Source of the DNA: Stagnihabitans sp043721775
GTDB taxonomy: Bacteria > Pseudomonadota > Alphaproteobacteria > Rhodobacterales > Rhodobacteraceae
Length of the DNA stretch: 13,486 bases
Assembly: GCA_043721775.1 (NCBI GenBank)
Contig: JAYSQA010000390.1
Coordinates: forward strand, 1 to 13,486
Direction: 5' to 3'
A program made the translations under genes and the position numbers. Each line of letters begins with the position of its first letter. Position 1 is the stretch's first letter. A model generated the notes under the pieces. That model ran no database searches, was not told where the DNA came from, and was given only the letters and a program-made list of their open reading frames with translations. Positions 1 through 5,891 of the stretch are shown piece after piece.

Positions 1-551
1 TGCACGCCTTGGCGCAACTGGCAAGCGAGCCCCTGGGTCGCGCGCAAGTCGCGTCTGCCGATCACCTGATCCTGACCAAGACCGATGCCGCGCCCGCCGC
101 GACGCTTGCCAGCCTGCGTGCCACTCTGGCGCTGATCAACGGCCACGCCGTTCTGTCCGCATCGGTGCTGGGTGAGCCGGTGGCCCTGCCGCCGCAACCG
201 CCCGGTACCCGGGCGCTGCCGCTGCCATCCTTGCCGGACGAGGATGACCGTGGCCCGATCCGGCCAACACAGATCCGCGTGCCAGAAGATCTGGACTGGT
301 CCGGCTTCGCGCTGTGGCTCTCGGCGCTGCTGCACGCGCGGGGGAATGATCTGGTGCGGGTCAAAGGGGTCATCCGCACCCCGGCGGGGCGGCTTTTGCT
401 GCAAACCGTGCGCAAGGTGGTGCAATCGCCTGAGATATTGCCCGAACAGCCCGACACGAGTGCCGACAACTCCATCGTCTTCATCGGTCGCGGCTATCGG
501 CCCGAGGATTTGGGCCGCTCGCTGCACCGGTTCCTTGGCCTGCCGCGCTAA
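1..551 (+). CDS. CobW-family (G3E) GTP-binding protein, C-terminal part
   Basis: Partial gene; the reading frame is open from the left edge, so the N-terminus with the P-loop is outside the window. Near the start, DHLILTKTD resembles the guanine-specificity motif (NKxD class, here TKTD) of G3E GTPases such as CobW and YjiA. Further on, the segment around IRVPEDLDWSGFALWLSALL and DLVRVKGVIRTPAGR has the pattern of the CobW C-terminal domain, followed by GRGYRPEDLGRSL near the end. Family members are metal-handling GTPases: cobalt insertion for cobalamin, or zinc allocation to metalloproteins. Which metal applies here cannot be told from this half, and no cobalamin genes are visible nearby. It ends 3 bp before the stop of the convergent remnant at 555. 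The family call is firm; CobW versus a zinc-homeostasis paralogue is open. Confidence 0.85.
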   Translation, partial: HALAQLASEPLGRAQVASADHLILTKTDAAPAATLASLRATLALINGHAVLSASVLGEPVALPPQPPGTRALPLPSLPDEDDRGPIRPTQIRVPEDLDWSGFALWLSALLHARGNDLVRVKGVIRTPAGRLLLQTVRKVVQSPEILPEQPDTSADNSIVFIGRGYRPEDLGRSLHRFLGLPR

Positions 552-554
552 GCC

Positions 555-875
555 TTACCCCGCCACCGGCGCCTTGCGGTACGAATCCTTCAGCGCAATC
601 AGATCGCCGTTGAACCGGAAGAGATCGCACCCCGGGACATCCAGCCGCTGACCATCCCGTCGTGTGCCGACGAAACGCCACTCCGACACGCCGATATCGC
701 CCGGAACATGGTGCAGATCTGCTGTCCATGCCGCCTCTGGAAAGGCGTCGAACATTGCCGCATATACCGCCCGCACCGCCCCGCGTCCAATATGGCGCGT
801 ACCTGTTTGCCGCCGACCGCCGCCAGCCGGACGGATACTCGTTTCTCGGTCATGGATCAGATCCCTTGAAGTTCA
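555..875 (-). pseudogene. NTF2/SnoaL-like protein remnant lacking its 5' part
   Basis: The minus-strand frame is open from about 875 down to a TAA at 555-557. Its C-terminal part has the look of the SnoaL/NTF2-like (cone-fold) superfamily: a helix such as GRGAVRAVYAAMFDAFPEA, then strands like GDIGVSEWRFVGTRRDG and VPGCDLFRFNGDLIALKDSY. Members are usually about 120-140 residues. Here the conserved-looking portion starts abruptly, an in-frame TGA lies upstream near 876, and no ATG exists in the open stretch. The only usable start is GTG at 776, which would give 73 residues and miss the first helices. The residues upstream of GRGAV do not look like the family. I read it as a truncated or frameshifted remnant. 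A short expressed protein from GTG 776 cannot be excluded. Confidence 0.55.
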
Positions 876-894
876 GGCTGGAGTGTCTTACATT
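866..894 (+). promoter_or_regulatory. candidate sigma-70-type promoter of the toxin-antitoxin pair
   Basis: TTGAAG at 866-871 and TACATT at 889-894 are separated by 17 bp, each matching the consensus at four of six positions, about 25-30 bp ahead of the antitoxin start. Just downstream, GTTATCGATCAAC at 898-910 is a near-palindrome centred on ATCGAT. It lies where an autoregulatory AbrB-type antitoxin would be expected to bind. Both are by-eye calls without experimental support. Confidence 0.35.
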
Positions 895-923
895 TTCGTT
901 ATCGATCAACTTAGGGTATGACC

Positions 924-1136
924 ATGTCCGCGACCGCGATCCTGTCCTCAAAATTCCAGATCTCGATCCCCAAGGCGATCCGGTCGGCGCAGCACTGGGA
1001 GGCGGGGCTGACCTTTGCCTTCATCCCCAAGGGGACCGGCGTTCTGCTGGTCCCGGTGCCCAAGCGAGAGGCGCTGATGGGCATCGCACGCGGGGCATCC
1101 GCCACCGATTATCGTGACCGGTCGGACCGTTTCTGA
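924..1136 (+). CDS. AbrB/MazE-type antitoxin
   Basis: A small protein of 70 residues from ATG 924. Its N-terminal half, ATAILSSKFQISIPKAIR, is the swapped-hairpin AbrB/SpoVT DNA-binding fold, whose family pattern is LSSKGQITIPK. The short C-terminal tail after PVPKREAL would contact and neutralise the toxin. ATG 918 is in frame two codons earlier. I prefer 924 because the purine-rich AGGG (913-916) sits 7 bp from it but only 1 bp from 918, and because family members typically begin MSATA followed by LSSK. The stop TGA shares its last base with the toxin ATG, so translation is probably coupled. Such antitoxins normally repress their own operon. The glycine usual after SSK is phenylalanine here, which may weaken or alter DNA binding. 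Confidence 0.85.
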   Translation: MSATAILSSKFQISIPKAIRSAQHWEAGLTFAFIPKGTGVLLVPVPKREALMGIARGASATDYRDRSDRF

Positions 1137-1516
1137 TGGTGCTGGTCGATACCTCGGCCTGGATCGAATGGCTGACCGGCTCGCCGACCGGTGAGAGTTT
1201 GAACGGGCAGATGCCTGAACAATCCGACTGGCTGGTGCCGACGATGGTGCAGCTTGAGCTGGTGAAATGGCTGACCCGTGAAGTGGGTGAGGACAAGGCG
1301 GATCAGGTGATTGCCTTCACCCACGTCTGCCAGGTCATCCCACTGGACACCGAGATTGCCTTGGCGGCGGCGGAAGCCTGCCGCGCCCACAAGCTTGCCA
1401 CCGCCGATGCCATCATCTTCGCGACCGCCCGCCTGCGGGGCGCAACCTTGCTGACCTGCGATGCGCATTTCGAGGGACTGCCGGGCGTGACCCTGATCGG
1501 TAAGGGCAGCGCCTGA
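1136..1516 (+). CDS. vapC: VapC-like PIN-domain ribonuclease toxin
   Basis: A 126-residue PIN domain protein, the usual toxin length. The acidic metal-binding residues are in place: D5 in VDTSAWIEW, E41 in VQLELVKW, D91 in ATADAIIFATA and D109 in LLTCDAHF. PIN toxins of type II modules cleave tRNA or rRNA in a Mg-dependent manner and stop translation until the cognate antitoxin binds. Its ATG overlaps the antitoxin stop by one base (TGATG), the classic layout. All four catalytic acids are intact, so the toxin looks functional. The pair is AbrB-VapC-like rather than a RHH- or Phd-type module. The RNA target cannot be predicted. A prophage remnant follows 6 bp downstream on the other strand. 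Confidence 0.9.
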   Translation: MVLVDTSAWIEWLTGSPTGESLNGQMPEQSDWLVPTMVQLELVKWLTREVGEDKADQVIAFTHVCQVIPLDTEIALAAAEACRAHKLATADAIIFATARLRGATLLTCDAHFEGLPGVTLIGKGSA

Positions 1517-1522
1517 AAGCCA

Positions 1523-1961
1523 TCAGTCTGACTCGGCGATTTTCTCGTTGATGCGGCGGACCATCACCGCCTCCAGTTCCGGCAACAGTTCCGCCACCAC
1601 CATCGGGTTCAGGCCCAGCGCCTGCGCGAGTGCCAAAGCCGCGCCCATGTCCCAGCCGATGACGGCTTTGCCCGCCACCCGCATCTGACCGCCAAGTCGG
1701 CCGACCAGATCCCAGACCTGCCAACCGTCATGGGTTTGCGGTTGGTTCAGCCGGGCGGGGCAGTCCGGGCACTGCGTTTGACAGGCCGCGCAATAGCTGT
1801 CGCCCCTACCGAAGTGCCAGTCGGCAAGGGCGCAGAGCCGTTTTTTCGGCGTCCAGCAGCATGCCGGGGCTGACATAGTGCAGATTGAACGCCTCAAAAA
1901 TCGGCCAGAGTGACAGGAGGGCGTCGATGCCTTCCGGGCTGACGGTCAGCGGGTTGCCGTC
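1523..1961 (-). pseudogene. frameshifted phage-related gene remnant
   Basis: Two minus-strand frames together give one protein-like sequence. Upstream (about 1847-1961) reads ...NPLTVSPEGIDALLSLWPI... up to MLLDAEK. Downstream (1523 to about 1840) continues RLCALADWHFGRGDSYC, then four cysteines (CAACQTQCPDC, possible zinc site), then GWQVWDLVGRLGGQMR and LAQALGLNPMVVAELLPELE. The downstream part resembles a small protein repeatedly seen in Rhodobacterales phages and prophages (I believe the DUF7697 type, recalled from memory). The frames meet at an A6 run (T6 at 1841-1846 on the plus strand). Removing one A would join them, so a one-base homopolymer insertion or a sequencing error is the simplest explanation. 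No start codon is visible for the upstream frame in its natural context, so the gene also seems to lack its 5' end. Confidence 0.5.
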
Positions 1962-1972
1962 CGCATCACCCT

Positions 1973-2047
1973 CAGCTTGTTGTCGGCGATGCGGCAGGCC
2001 CGGCGCTCCGCCTCGTCGAGATGGCTGAGCCGGATCGCATACTTTAA
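1973..2047 (-). pseudogene. ParB-like domain fragment
   Basis: In a third minus-strand frame, 25 codons read ...AIRLSHLDEAERRACRIADN followed by KL. This closely matches the ParB/Spo0J N-terminal pattern (I-R-x-x-x-L-t-E-A-e-k-R-A-y-R-I-A-D-N-k-L), common in phage ParB-like proteins and ParB-methyltransferase fusions. It is bounded upstream by a TGA at 2048-2050, and immediately after NKL the similarity stops. It is a scrap of a larger gene, fused by deletion to the neighbouring phage remnant. It is short, so the family call is only moderately secure. Confidence 0.45.
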
Positions 2048-2051
2048 TCAT

Positions 2052-2279
2052 GATTATGCGGGAACAGGACTACACAGGAACTCAAACGCCATCGGTCCGC
2101 GCAGAATGGACAGCAAATGTTAGCGCCGCGCCACGTCACAATAGCCTTCGGCAGTCTCGGAACTTGCCGCCGCTGTATGCGTTAAGCTGCGGGGTCGGAT
2201 TTTGCATTGTCTAACGCAGGATTGACGGACCAGACTTTGGCCGGGCACACCCGGCGGTTTATAAAAGGGACTTTTCGTA
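2052..2279. other. intergenic spacer before the lipid kinase gene
   Basis: I see no gene here. It contains a short hairpin CCGGG-CACA-CCCGG at 2241-2254 and an AT-rich TATAAA at 2260-2265 just upstream of the kinase ribosome binding site. TTTGGC at 2236-2241 lies 18 bp ahead of TATAAA and could serve as a poor -35, but the implied transcript would have almost no leader. Promoter assignment is therefore weak. Confidence 0.4.
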
Positions 2280-3209
2280 TTGGCCATTTCAGGCATTTGC
2301 ATCATTTTGAACGCATGTTCAGGCAAACGCGACGATAAATCACAGCCCGATGCCATAGTTGCGGCCTTTTCTGCCTTGGGAACAGCCTGCACCATCAAAC
2401 TGGTCGAGGACGGCGCTCAGATCGAAGTCCGTACGCGCGCCGCCGTCGAGGAAGGCTTCACGACCATCGTGGCCGCGGGCGGCGACGGCACCATCTGCGG
2501 CGTCGCATCGGCCCTGCGTGGCAGCAAGACTGTGATGGGTATCCTGCCCTTGGGCACCTTCAATTACTTTGCCCGCTCGCTTGACCTGCCGATGGATCTG
2601 GAACCGGCGGTCAAAGTGATTGTCGAGGCGCACTCTCGGGCCCTGCGAATTGCCACTGTGAACGGTCAGGTGTTTCTGAACAATGCCAGTCTTGGCGCCT
2701 ATCCCGCCATTCTGGAAACCCGCGAAGATATCTACAAACGCTGGGGCCGCAGCCGGATCGCCGCCTACTGGGCTGTCATCAAAACGCTCAGCACGGTCCG
2801 CCCCCCCCTGCATCTGCGCATCACCGCAGATGGGGACACGCGCACATTTCGTTCGCCGCTCGTTTTCGTTGTCAACAATGCCTATCAATTAAACCAACTA
2901 GCTTTGGAAGGGTCCGATCATATCGAAAATGGCAAACTGGTCGTCTTCGTGGCGCCTGACGCGGGTCGGTTCGAAATGATCCAGTTGGCTGGACGTATCG
3001 CCTTGGGGCGTGGCCTGCCGAAATGGAAGTTCACTGTTTTGGGTGGGGCGGACATCTTGATCGAACGGCTTGGCCGCAGGGCGGGCCACCGCCAGACCAT
3101 TGCTCGCGATGGCGAGCGAGCGAGGCTTGCCGGGCCCTTCCATCTTCAAGTGGTCGAAAACGCCCTGGCAGTGCTTATTCCCAAGACGGACACCGGCGCG
3201 ACCCGATGA
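2280..3209 (+). CDS. diacylglycerol kinase family lipid kinase
   Basis: 309 residues, the usual size of bacterial DgkB/YegS-type lipid kinases, which transfer phosphate from ATP to diacylglycerol or related lipids. The catalytic fold is evident: an N-terminal ICIILNACSGK strand-loop, the nucleotide-binding AAGGDGT at 65-71, PLGTFNYFAR at 90-99, FLNNASLG at 132-139 and DGE at 277-279 in the C-terminal lipid-binding domain. The start is TTG at 2280, chosen because AAAGGGA (2264-2270) lies 9 bp upstream and the protein then begins right at the first conserved strand; no ATG alternative exists before the first motif. Its last bases overlap the next gene as ATGA, implying coupled translation with the phosphoesterase. 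With the broken PAP2 gene beyond, the locus suggests phospholipid head-group or lipid-phosphate recycling. The exact lipid substrate is unknown. Confidence 0.9.
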   Translation: MAISGICIILNACSGKRDDKSQPDAIVAAFSALGTACTIKLVEDGAQIEVRTRAAVEEGFTTIVAAGGDGTICGVASALRGSKTVMGILPLGTFNYFARSLDLPMDLEPAVKVIVEAHSRALRIATVNGQVFLNNASLGAYPAILETREDIYKRWGRSRIAAYWAVIKTLSTVRPPLHLRITADGDTRTFRSPLVFVVNNAYQLNQLALEGSDHIENGKLVVFVAPDAGRFEMIQLAGRIALGRGLPKWKFTVLGGADILIERLGRRAGHRQTIARDGERARLAGPFHLQVVENALAVLIPKTDTGATR

Positions 3210-4027
3210 GGCGCTTGGTCCACATGTCCGATCTGCATTTCGGGCGCGACCGTCCGGAACTACTGGAACCCTTGAGGCAGGCGGTCAATGGGTTGAGGCC
3301 GGACCTGATCGTGATTTCGGGCGATCTGACGCAGCGGGCGACCGACCTGCAATTTGCTGGTGCCGCTGCCTTCATCCACGGCCTGACTTCCCCGGTGATC
3401 ACCATTCCGGGCAACCATGACATCCCCTTGCACAACCTTTTCTTGCGGATTTTCCTACCATGGCGCCGCTATCGGAGGTGGATTGCAGCCGATCTGGAAC
3501 CCAAGTTCAGCGATAGCGAGATCGTGGTAATCGGGGTCAACACGGTCAACCGGTTCGCCTGGCAGCAAGGTTGGCTCAGAACCCGTGCGATCCGAAAGAT
3601 ATGCACCGAGTTTGTCGGGGAAGGTGGGCTGCGCACCCGCGTCGTCGTCGTCCACCATCCGCTGGAGCACGTGCTTGACGATAACAAGCGCCTGATGCGC
3701 AATGCGGGGCTGGGACTGAAGGCGCTGTCGGACTGCGGCACCGACCTTGTTTTGTCAGGCCACCTGCACAGCTGGCGCGCCGGCCCTTTTGCCGTGGTCG
3801 AGGGGCGAAGGTCTGCTTTGCAGGTCCACGCGGGAACCAGCTTGTCAAACCGACTGCGCGGCGAGATCAACGATTTTAACCTGTTGGAAATCTCACCCGG
3901 CCAGATCACCGTGCGCCGCCATGCCTTTAGCGACGACGGCGCGATGTTCTCTGCCGTTGCCGCATCGACATTCGTGGCTGGACCCGCCGGATGGAGCCGC
4001 GCTGTCACAGTTTCAACCGACGCTTGA
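3206..4027 (+). CDS. calcineurin-like metallophosphoesterase
   Basis: 273 residues from ATG 3206, which overlaps the kinase stop (ATGA). The frame is open further upstream, but that would read through the kinase gene and precede the first catalytic strand, so 3206 is preferred. All metal-binding motifs of the calcineurin-like superfamily are present in order: D9-x-H11 (SDLHF), GD40 (VISGDLT), GN70H71D (IPGNHD), HH150-151P (VVHHPLEH) and GH186LH188 (LSGHLHSW). The family hydrolyses phosphomonoesters or diesters with a dinuclear metal centre. Close relatives of this size include class III cyclic-nucleotide phosphodiesterase-like and lipid-related phosphatases. Cotranscription with a lipid kinase argues for a phospholipid-derived substrate, but that is inference. 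No signal peptide is seen, so it is probably cytoplasmic. Its 3' end overlaps the convergent PAP2 remnant by 15 bp. Confidence 0.9.
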   Translation: MRRLVHMSDLHFGRDRPELLEPLRQAVNGLRPDLIVISGDLTQRATDLQFAGAAAFIHGLTSPVITIPGNHDIPLHNLFLRIFLPWRRYRRWIAADLEPKFSDSEIVVIGVNTVNRFAWQQGWLRTRAIRKICTEFVGEGGLRTRVVVVHHPLEHVLDDNKRLMRNAGLGLKALSDCGTDLVLSGHLHSWRAGPFAVVEGRRSALQVHAGTSLSNRLRGEINDFNLLEISPGQITVRRHAFSDDGAMFSAVAASTFVAGPAGWSRAVTVSTDA

Positions 4028-4399
4028 TTGGTCTGGGCTTTCGATATCGGCCTGCTCTAGGCTTCCGACGTAGGTTTCGACAGTGAAATACAGTGCAATG
4101 CTGGTGCAAAAGACCACAGCGTAAACGGCCAGCCTCCGCCGGGCCTTGGTCGCGCCGGTGCTGGGTCCGCTTCCAGCTCTCAATTCGGTCAGGCAAATCC
4201 CTGGAACAACCCAAGCCGCACCGACAAGATAGCCGCTCAGGACATCACTCAAATAGTGTTCTCCGAGGACCAGCCTGCTTAATCCCACCAGGATGACGAT
4301 CACTAAGCCGCCGGCAAGAACCAGAACCTTCGGTGCGGACCGTTCGCGACCTAGAACGTAGGTCAGAAAGCCGAAGAGCGCGAAACTGGCAGCGGCCTT
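4013..4399 (-). pseudogene. PAP2-superfamily phosphatase, 5'-truncated by an IS element
   Basis: About 128 residues of the C-terminal half of a membrane PAP2 (type 2 phosphatidic acid phosphatase-like) enzyme. The third catalytic motif is intact as SRLVLGEHYLSD (SR-x5-H-x3-D), followed by a membrane segment around LSGYLVGAAWVV and another around VYAVVFCTSIALYF. At the 5' end the frame reads AAASFALFGFL, which in relatives directly follows the SGH of motif 2. Here the IS3 inverted repeat starts at 4400, exactly where that histidine codon should be. The first transmembrane helices, motif 1 and SGH are all missing, and I do not find them beyond the IS debris. The protein cannot be catalytic. The gene converges on and overlaps the phosphoesterase by 15 bp, and probably formed part of a lipid-phosphate locus with it. 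Confidence 0.8.
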
Positions 4400-4502
4400 T
4401 GAACCGCCCCGGCTTTACCGGAGGGTGATTTGTTCAACGACCAGGCGACCATATCGATTGAGTTCAGGTTTGCATGAGACACGTCTCCTCTGCTTCTGCG
4501 GG

Positions 4503-4671
4503 TGCCCGCGATCGCCGTCAGCGCCGCAGCTTCAGACGGATACTCATCACGGTGTTCCATCGCCAGCCGCACCGCACGTTCGCGGAACTCACCTTCTCGT
4601 GCATTTTCAATGCACTGTCAGGCAACGGGTGAATACGGCTTCGCGGTCTTCTTCTTTTGTGTCTGTTCCAT
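4503..4671 (-). pseudogene. IS3 orfA remnant in copy 1
   Basis: Starts MEQTQKKKTAKPYSP at ATG 4671, the known N-terminus of a widespread IS3-family OrfA (helix-turn-helix subunit). A 36-bp insertion at 4592-4627 breaks it and brings a stop codon in frame. The reading then resumes as EFRERAVRLAMEHRDEYPS and EAAALTAIAG in a remnant that ends at the internal deletion near 4502. It cannot encode transposase. Confidence 0.75.
4592..4627. repeat. 36-bp palindrome-bearing insertion inside copy 1
   Basis: Comparison with copy 2 shows 36 extra bases between CGCGGAACTCA and GGTGAATACGG. They include a perfect 7-bp inverted repeat, GTGCATT-TTC-AATGCAC, at 4599-4615. The sequence is absent from copy 2 and from the consensus OrfA coding sequence, so it is an insertion in copy 1 rather than a deletion in copy 2. 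I do not recognise the repeat. Confidence 0.65.
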
Positions 4672-4722
4672 AATGGGCAATTCTCCGAGAGTTTTGCCCG
4701 CCGGTAAAGCCGGGGCGGTTCA

Positions 4723-4928
4723 ATTGGCTCCAACCGGCTGATCTCATCCTCAAGCTGCTTCAACCGTTTCACCTCGGTCGGCAACAGCCCTGACTATCGT
4801 TTCTTCCAATTGAAACAGGTCGCCGGACTGATCCCTGCCTTGCGAGATATCTCCGCGACGGCCGTGCCGTCGTCGCCCTGCTTGATGATAAACGCCTTCT
4901 GCGCGTCCGTGAATTCGCTCGCATTCAT
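4723..4928 (-). pseudogene. orfA of a second IS3-family element, nonsense-mutated and truncated
   Basis: From ATG 4928 the minus strand reads MNASEFTDAQKAFIIKQGDD, then AEISRKAGISPATCFNWKK, the helix-turn-helix N-terminus of IS3-family OrfA proteins of the IS51/IS407-like type. Codon 45 is TAG (4794-4796), where relatives have tyrosine (KKY-x-GLLP). The frame then continues SGLLPTEVKRLKQLEDEISR until it is cut at 4722/4723 by the end of copy 1. Its partner orfB is gone. The bases just upstream (about 4929-4988, for instance GTTGAAAGCTGGAGTTTTCC on the minus strand) probably include this element's terminal repeat, but I cannot fix the exact end. Confidence 0.75.
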
Positions 4929-5168
4929 CCGATTCCACTCCCTTTCCAACCAGAAAACTTAGCGGAAAACTCCAGCTTTCAACGGTCCGGGTTGCGGGGG
5001 GCAGGTCAGAAGCCAACTCCAAATCTTTGATGTGACATCTTCAAGAGGTTTGCCTTCTGGAACGGTTCCACTGGAGTACGCGTGCCACTGGGTTATCTAT
5101 AACCGTCCGGCCTGACCGCGGTTATCCGGCCCCAATACTCATCCACTTTCGCTGAATCTCAACAGGCA
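4929..5168. other. gene-free stretch: IS end plus inverted repeats
   Basis: The first 60 bp are the probable left end of the neighbouring IS. The rest has no credible gene. At 5091-5104, GGTTAT-CT-ATAACC is a perfect 6-bp inverted repeat. A third half-site, GGTTAT, at 5120-5125 pairs again with ATAACC (5099-5104) inside a larger imperfect hairpin containing GTCCGGCC. No T-run follows, so it is not a standard intrinsic terminator for the response-regulator gene, although it lies at that gene's 3' side. Confidence 0.45.
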
Positions 5169-5891
5169 TTAGCGCCCGCGCAACCAGTGCTGCAACTCTG
5201 CTTCCGCCTTTTCCAATGCGCCGTAGTTCAGCAGTTTGCGCAGCATTGCCACAATCACCGCCCTTGCCCGAAGGTTGAACGGACTGTCCTCGCGCTGGCT
5301 GTCGGCTGATTGATGGACGTCAAGTTTGCTGTAAATCTGCTGCAATCGGTTTTGCACCGATCGAAGGGAAAGGTGGCGCCGTTCGGAAATCACGCGGTCG
5401 GTCATGCCAAGCGCGATGTCCATCAGGATTTCATATTCGGAATCGCTGAACCCCGAGGTCTGCGCGAAGCTGCGCTGCTGCATGCCGCGCACTTCATTGT
5501 CGATCACGCATTGGTTTTCGATGAAAATGCTGCGCAGCGCCAGTTTCAGCCGCTCTTCCGAGGTGGATTTCAGCACATAGCCGTAGGCGGCACCATTCGG
5601 CACGATCCGGCTGACGCCGCGAACGTAGGCCTCGTCGGCGTAATTCGACCAGAACAGGATGCGGGTGTCGGGCCGTTCGCGCCAGATCGTGCGGGCGGCC
5701 TCGATGCCGTTGCGGGCGTTCATCTGCAAATCCATGACGATATGCGCCGCGCGATGCGCCCGCGCCAAGGTCTCGCCTTGCTGGCCATTTTCGGCCTCAT
5801 AGATCGTGCTGCATTCTGGCAATGCTGCGCTGACCTGCTCGCGCAGGAAAGACCGATGCAGCGGGTCGTCCTCGACGATCAGCACTTCCAT
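5169..5891 (-). CDS. LuxR/NarL-family response regulator
   Basis: 240 residues. The receiver domain spans about 1-120: acidic pocket E7-D8-D9, phosphoacceptor D54 in IVMDLQMN, the switch serine S82 in LFWSNYADE and the conserved K108 in YVLKST. A LuxR-type helix-turn-helix follows at about 148-192 (FSDSEYEILMDIALGM, then LRSVQNRLQQIYSKLDV). An unusual tail of about 45 residues trails the HTH, including FNLRARAVIVAMLRKLL and a charged C-terminus. Its ATG lies inside the 3' end of the kinase gene (13-bp overlap), so the two are surely cotranscribed partners. Phosphorylated regulators of this class dimerise on inverted or direct repeats; the dyad-rich spacer next to the transport operon is the obvious target. 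That assignment is inference from position only. Confidence 0.92.
   Translation of the reverse strand: MEVLIVEDDPLHRSFLREQVSAALPECSTIYEAENGQQGETLARAHRAAHIVMDLQMNARNGIEAARTIWRERPDTRILFWSNYADEAYVRGVSRIVPNGAAYGYVLKSTSEERLKLALRSIFIENQCVIDNEVRGMQQRSFAQTSGFSDSEYEILMDIALGMTDRVISERRHLSLRSVQNRLQQIYSKLDVHQSADSQREDSPFNLRARAVIVAMLRKLLNYGALEKAEAELQHWLRGR

Larger units (their letters stand above)
4400..4722 (-). mobile_element. IS3-family internal-deletion derivative, copy 1 (323 bp)
   Basis: The ends are inverted repeats: TGAACCGCCCCGGCTTTACC at 4400-4419, with its mirror image ending GGGGCGGTTCA at 4722. This is a typical IS3-family terminus. Reading on the minus strand from the right end there is the start of orfA, then an abrupt join near 4502 to what I take as the opposite end of the element, so most of orfA and all of orfB are deleted. 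The element lies between a PAP2 gene and an unrelated IS orfA. No matching 3-4 bp target duplication is visible (CTT versus ATT). The block 4503-4722 matches 13115-13298 of copy 2 apart from a 36-bp insertion and six substitutions by my count. Confidence 0.8.

Noticed and set aside
1841..1846. Programmed ribosomal frameshift of the phage tail-chaperone kind at A6
   Set aside because: The needed shift is +1 or -2, the codon phasing does not fit a -1 slippery heptamer, and the surrounding remnant already lacks its 5' end. Kept only as a point to check.
4397..4725. Target-site duplication around IS3 copy 1
   Set aside because: Flanking triplets are CTT and ATT; the match is no better than chance.
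5085..5135. tRNA or attachment site in the gene-free stretch before the response regulator
   Set aside because: No cloverleaf, no T-arm consensus and no integrase nearby.
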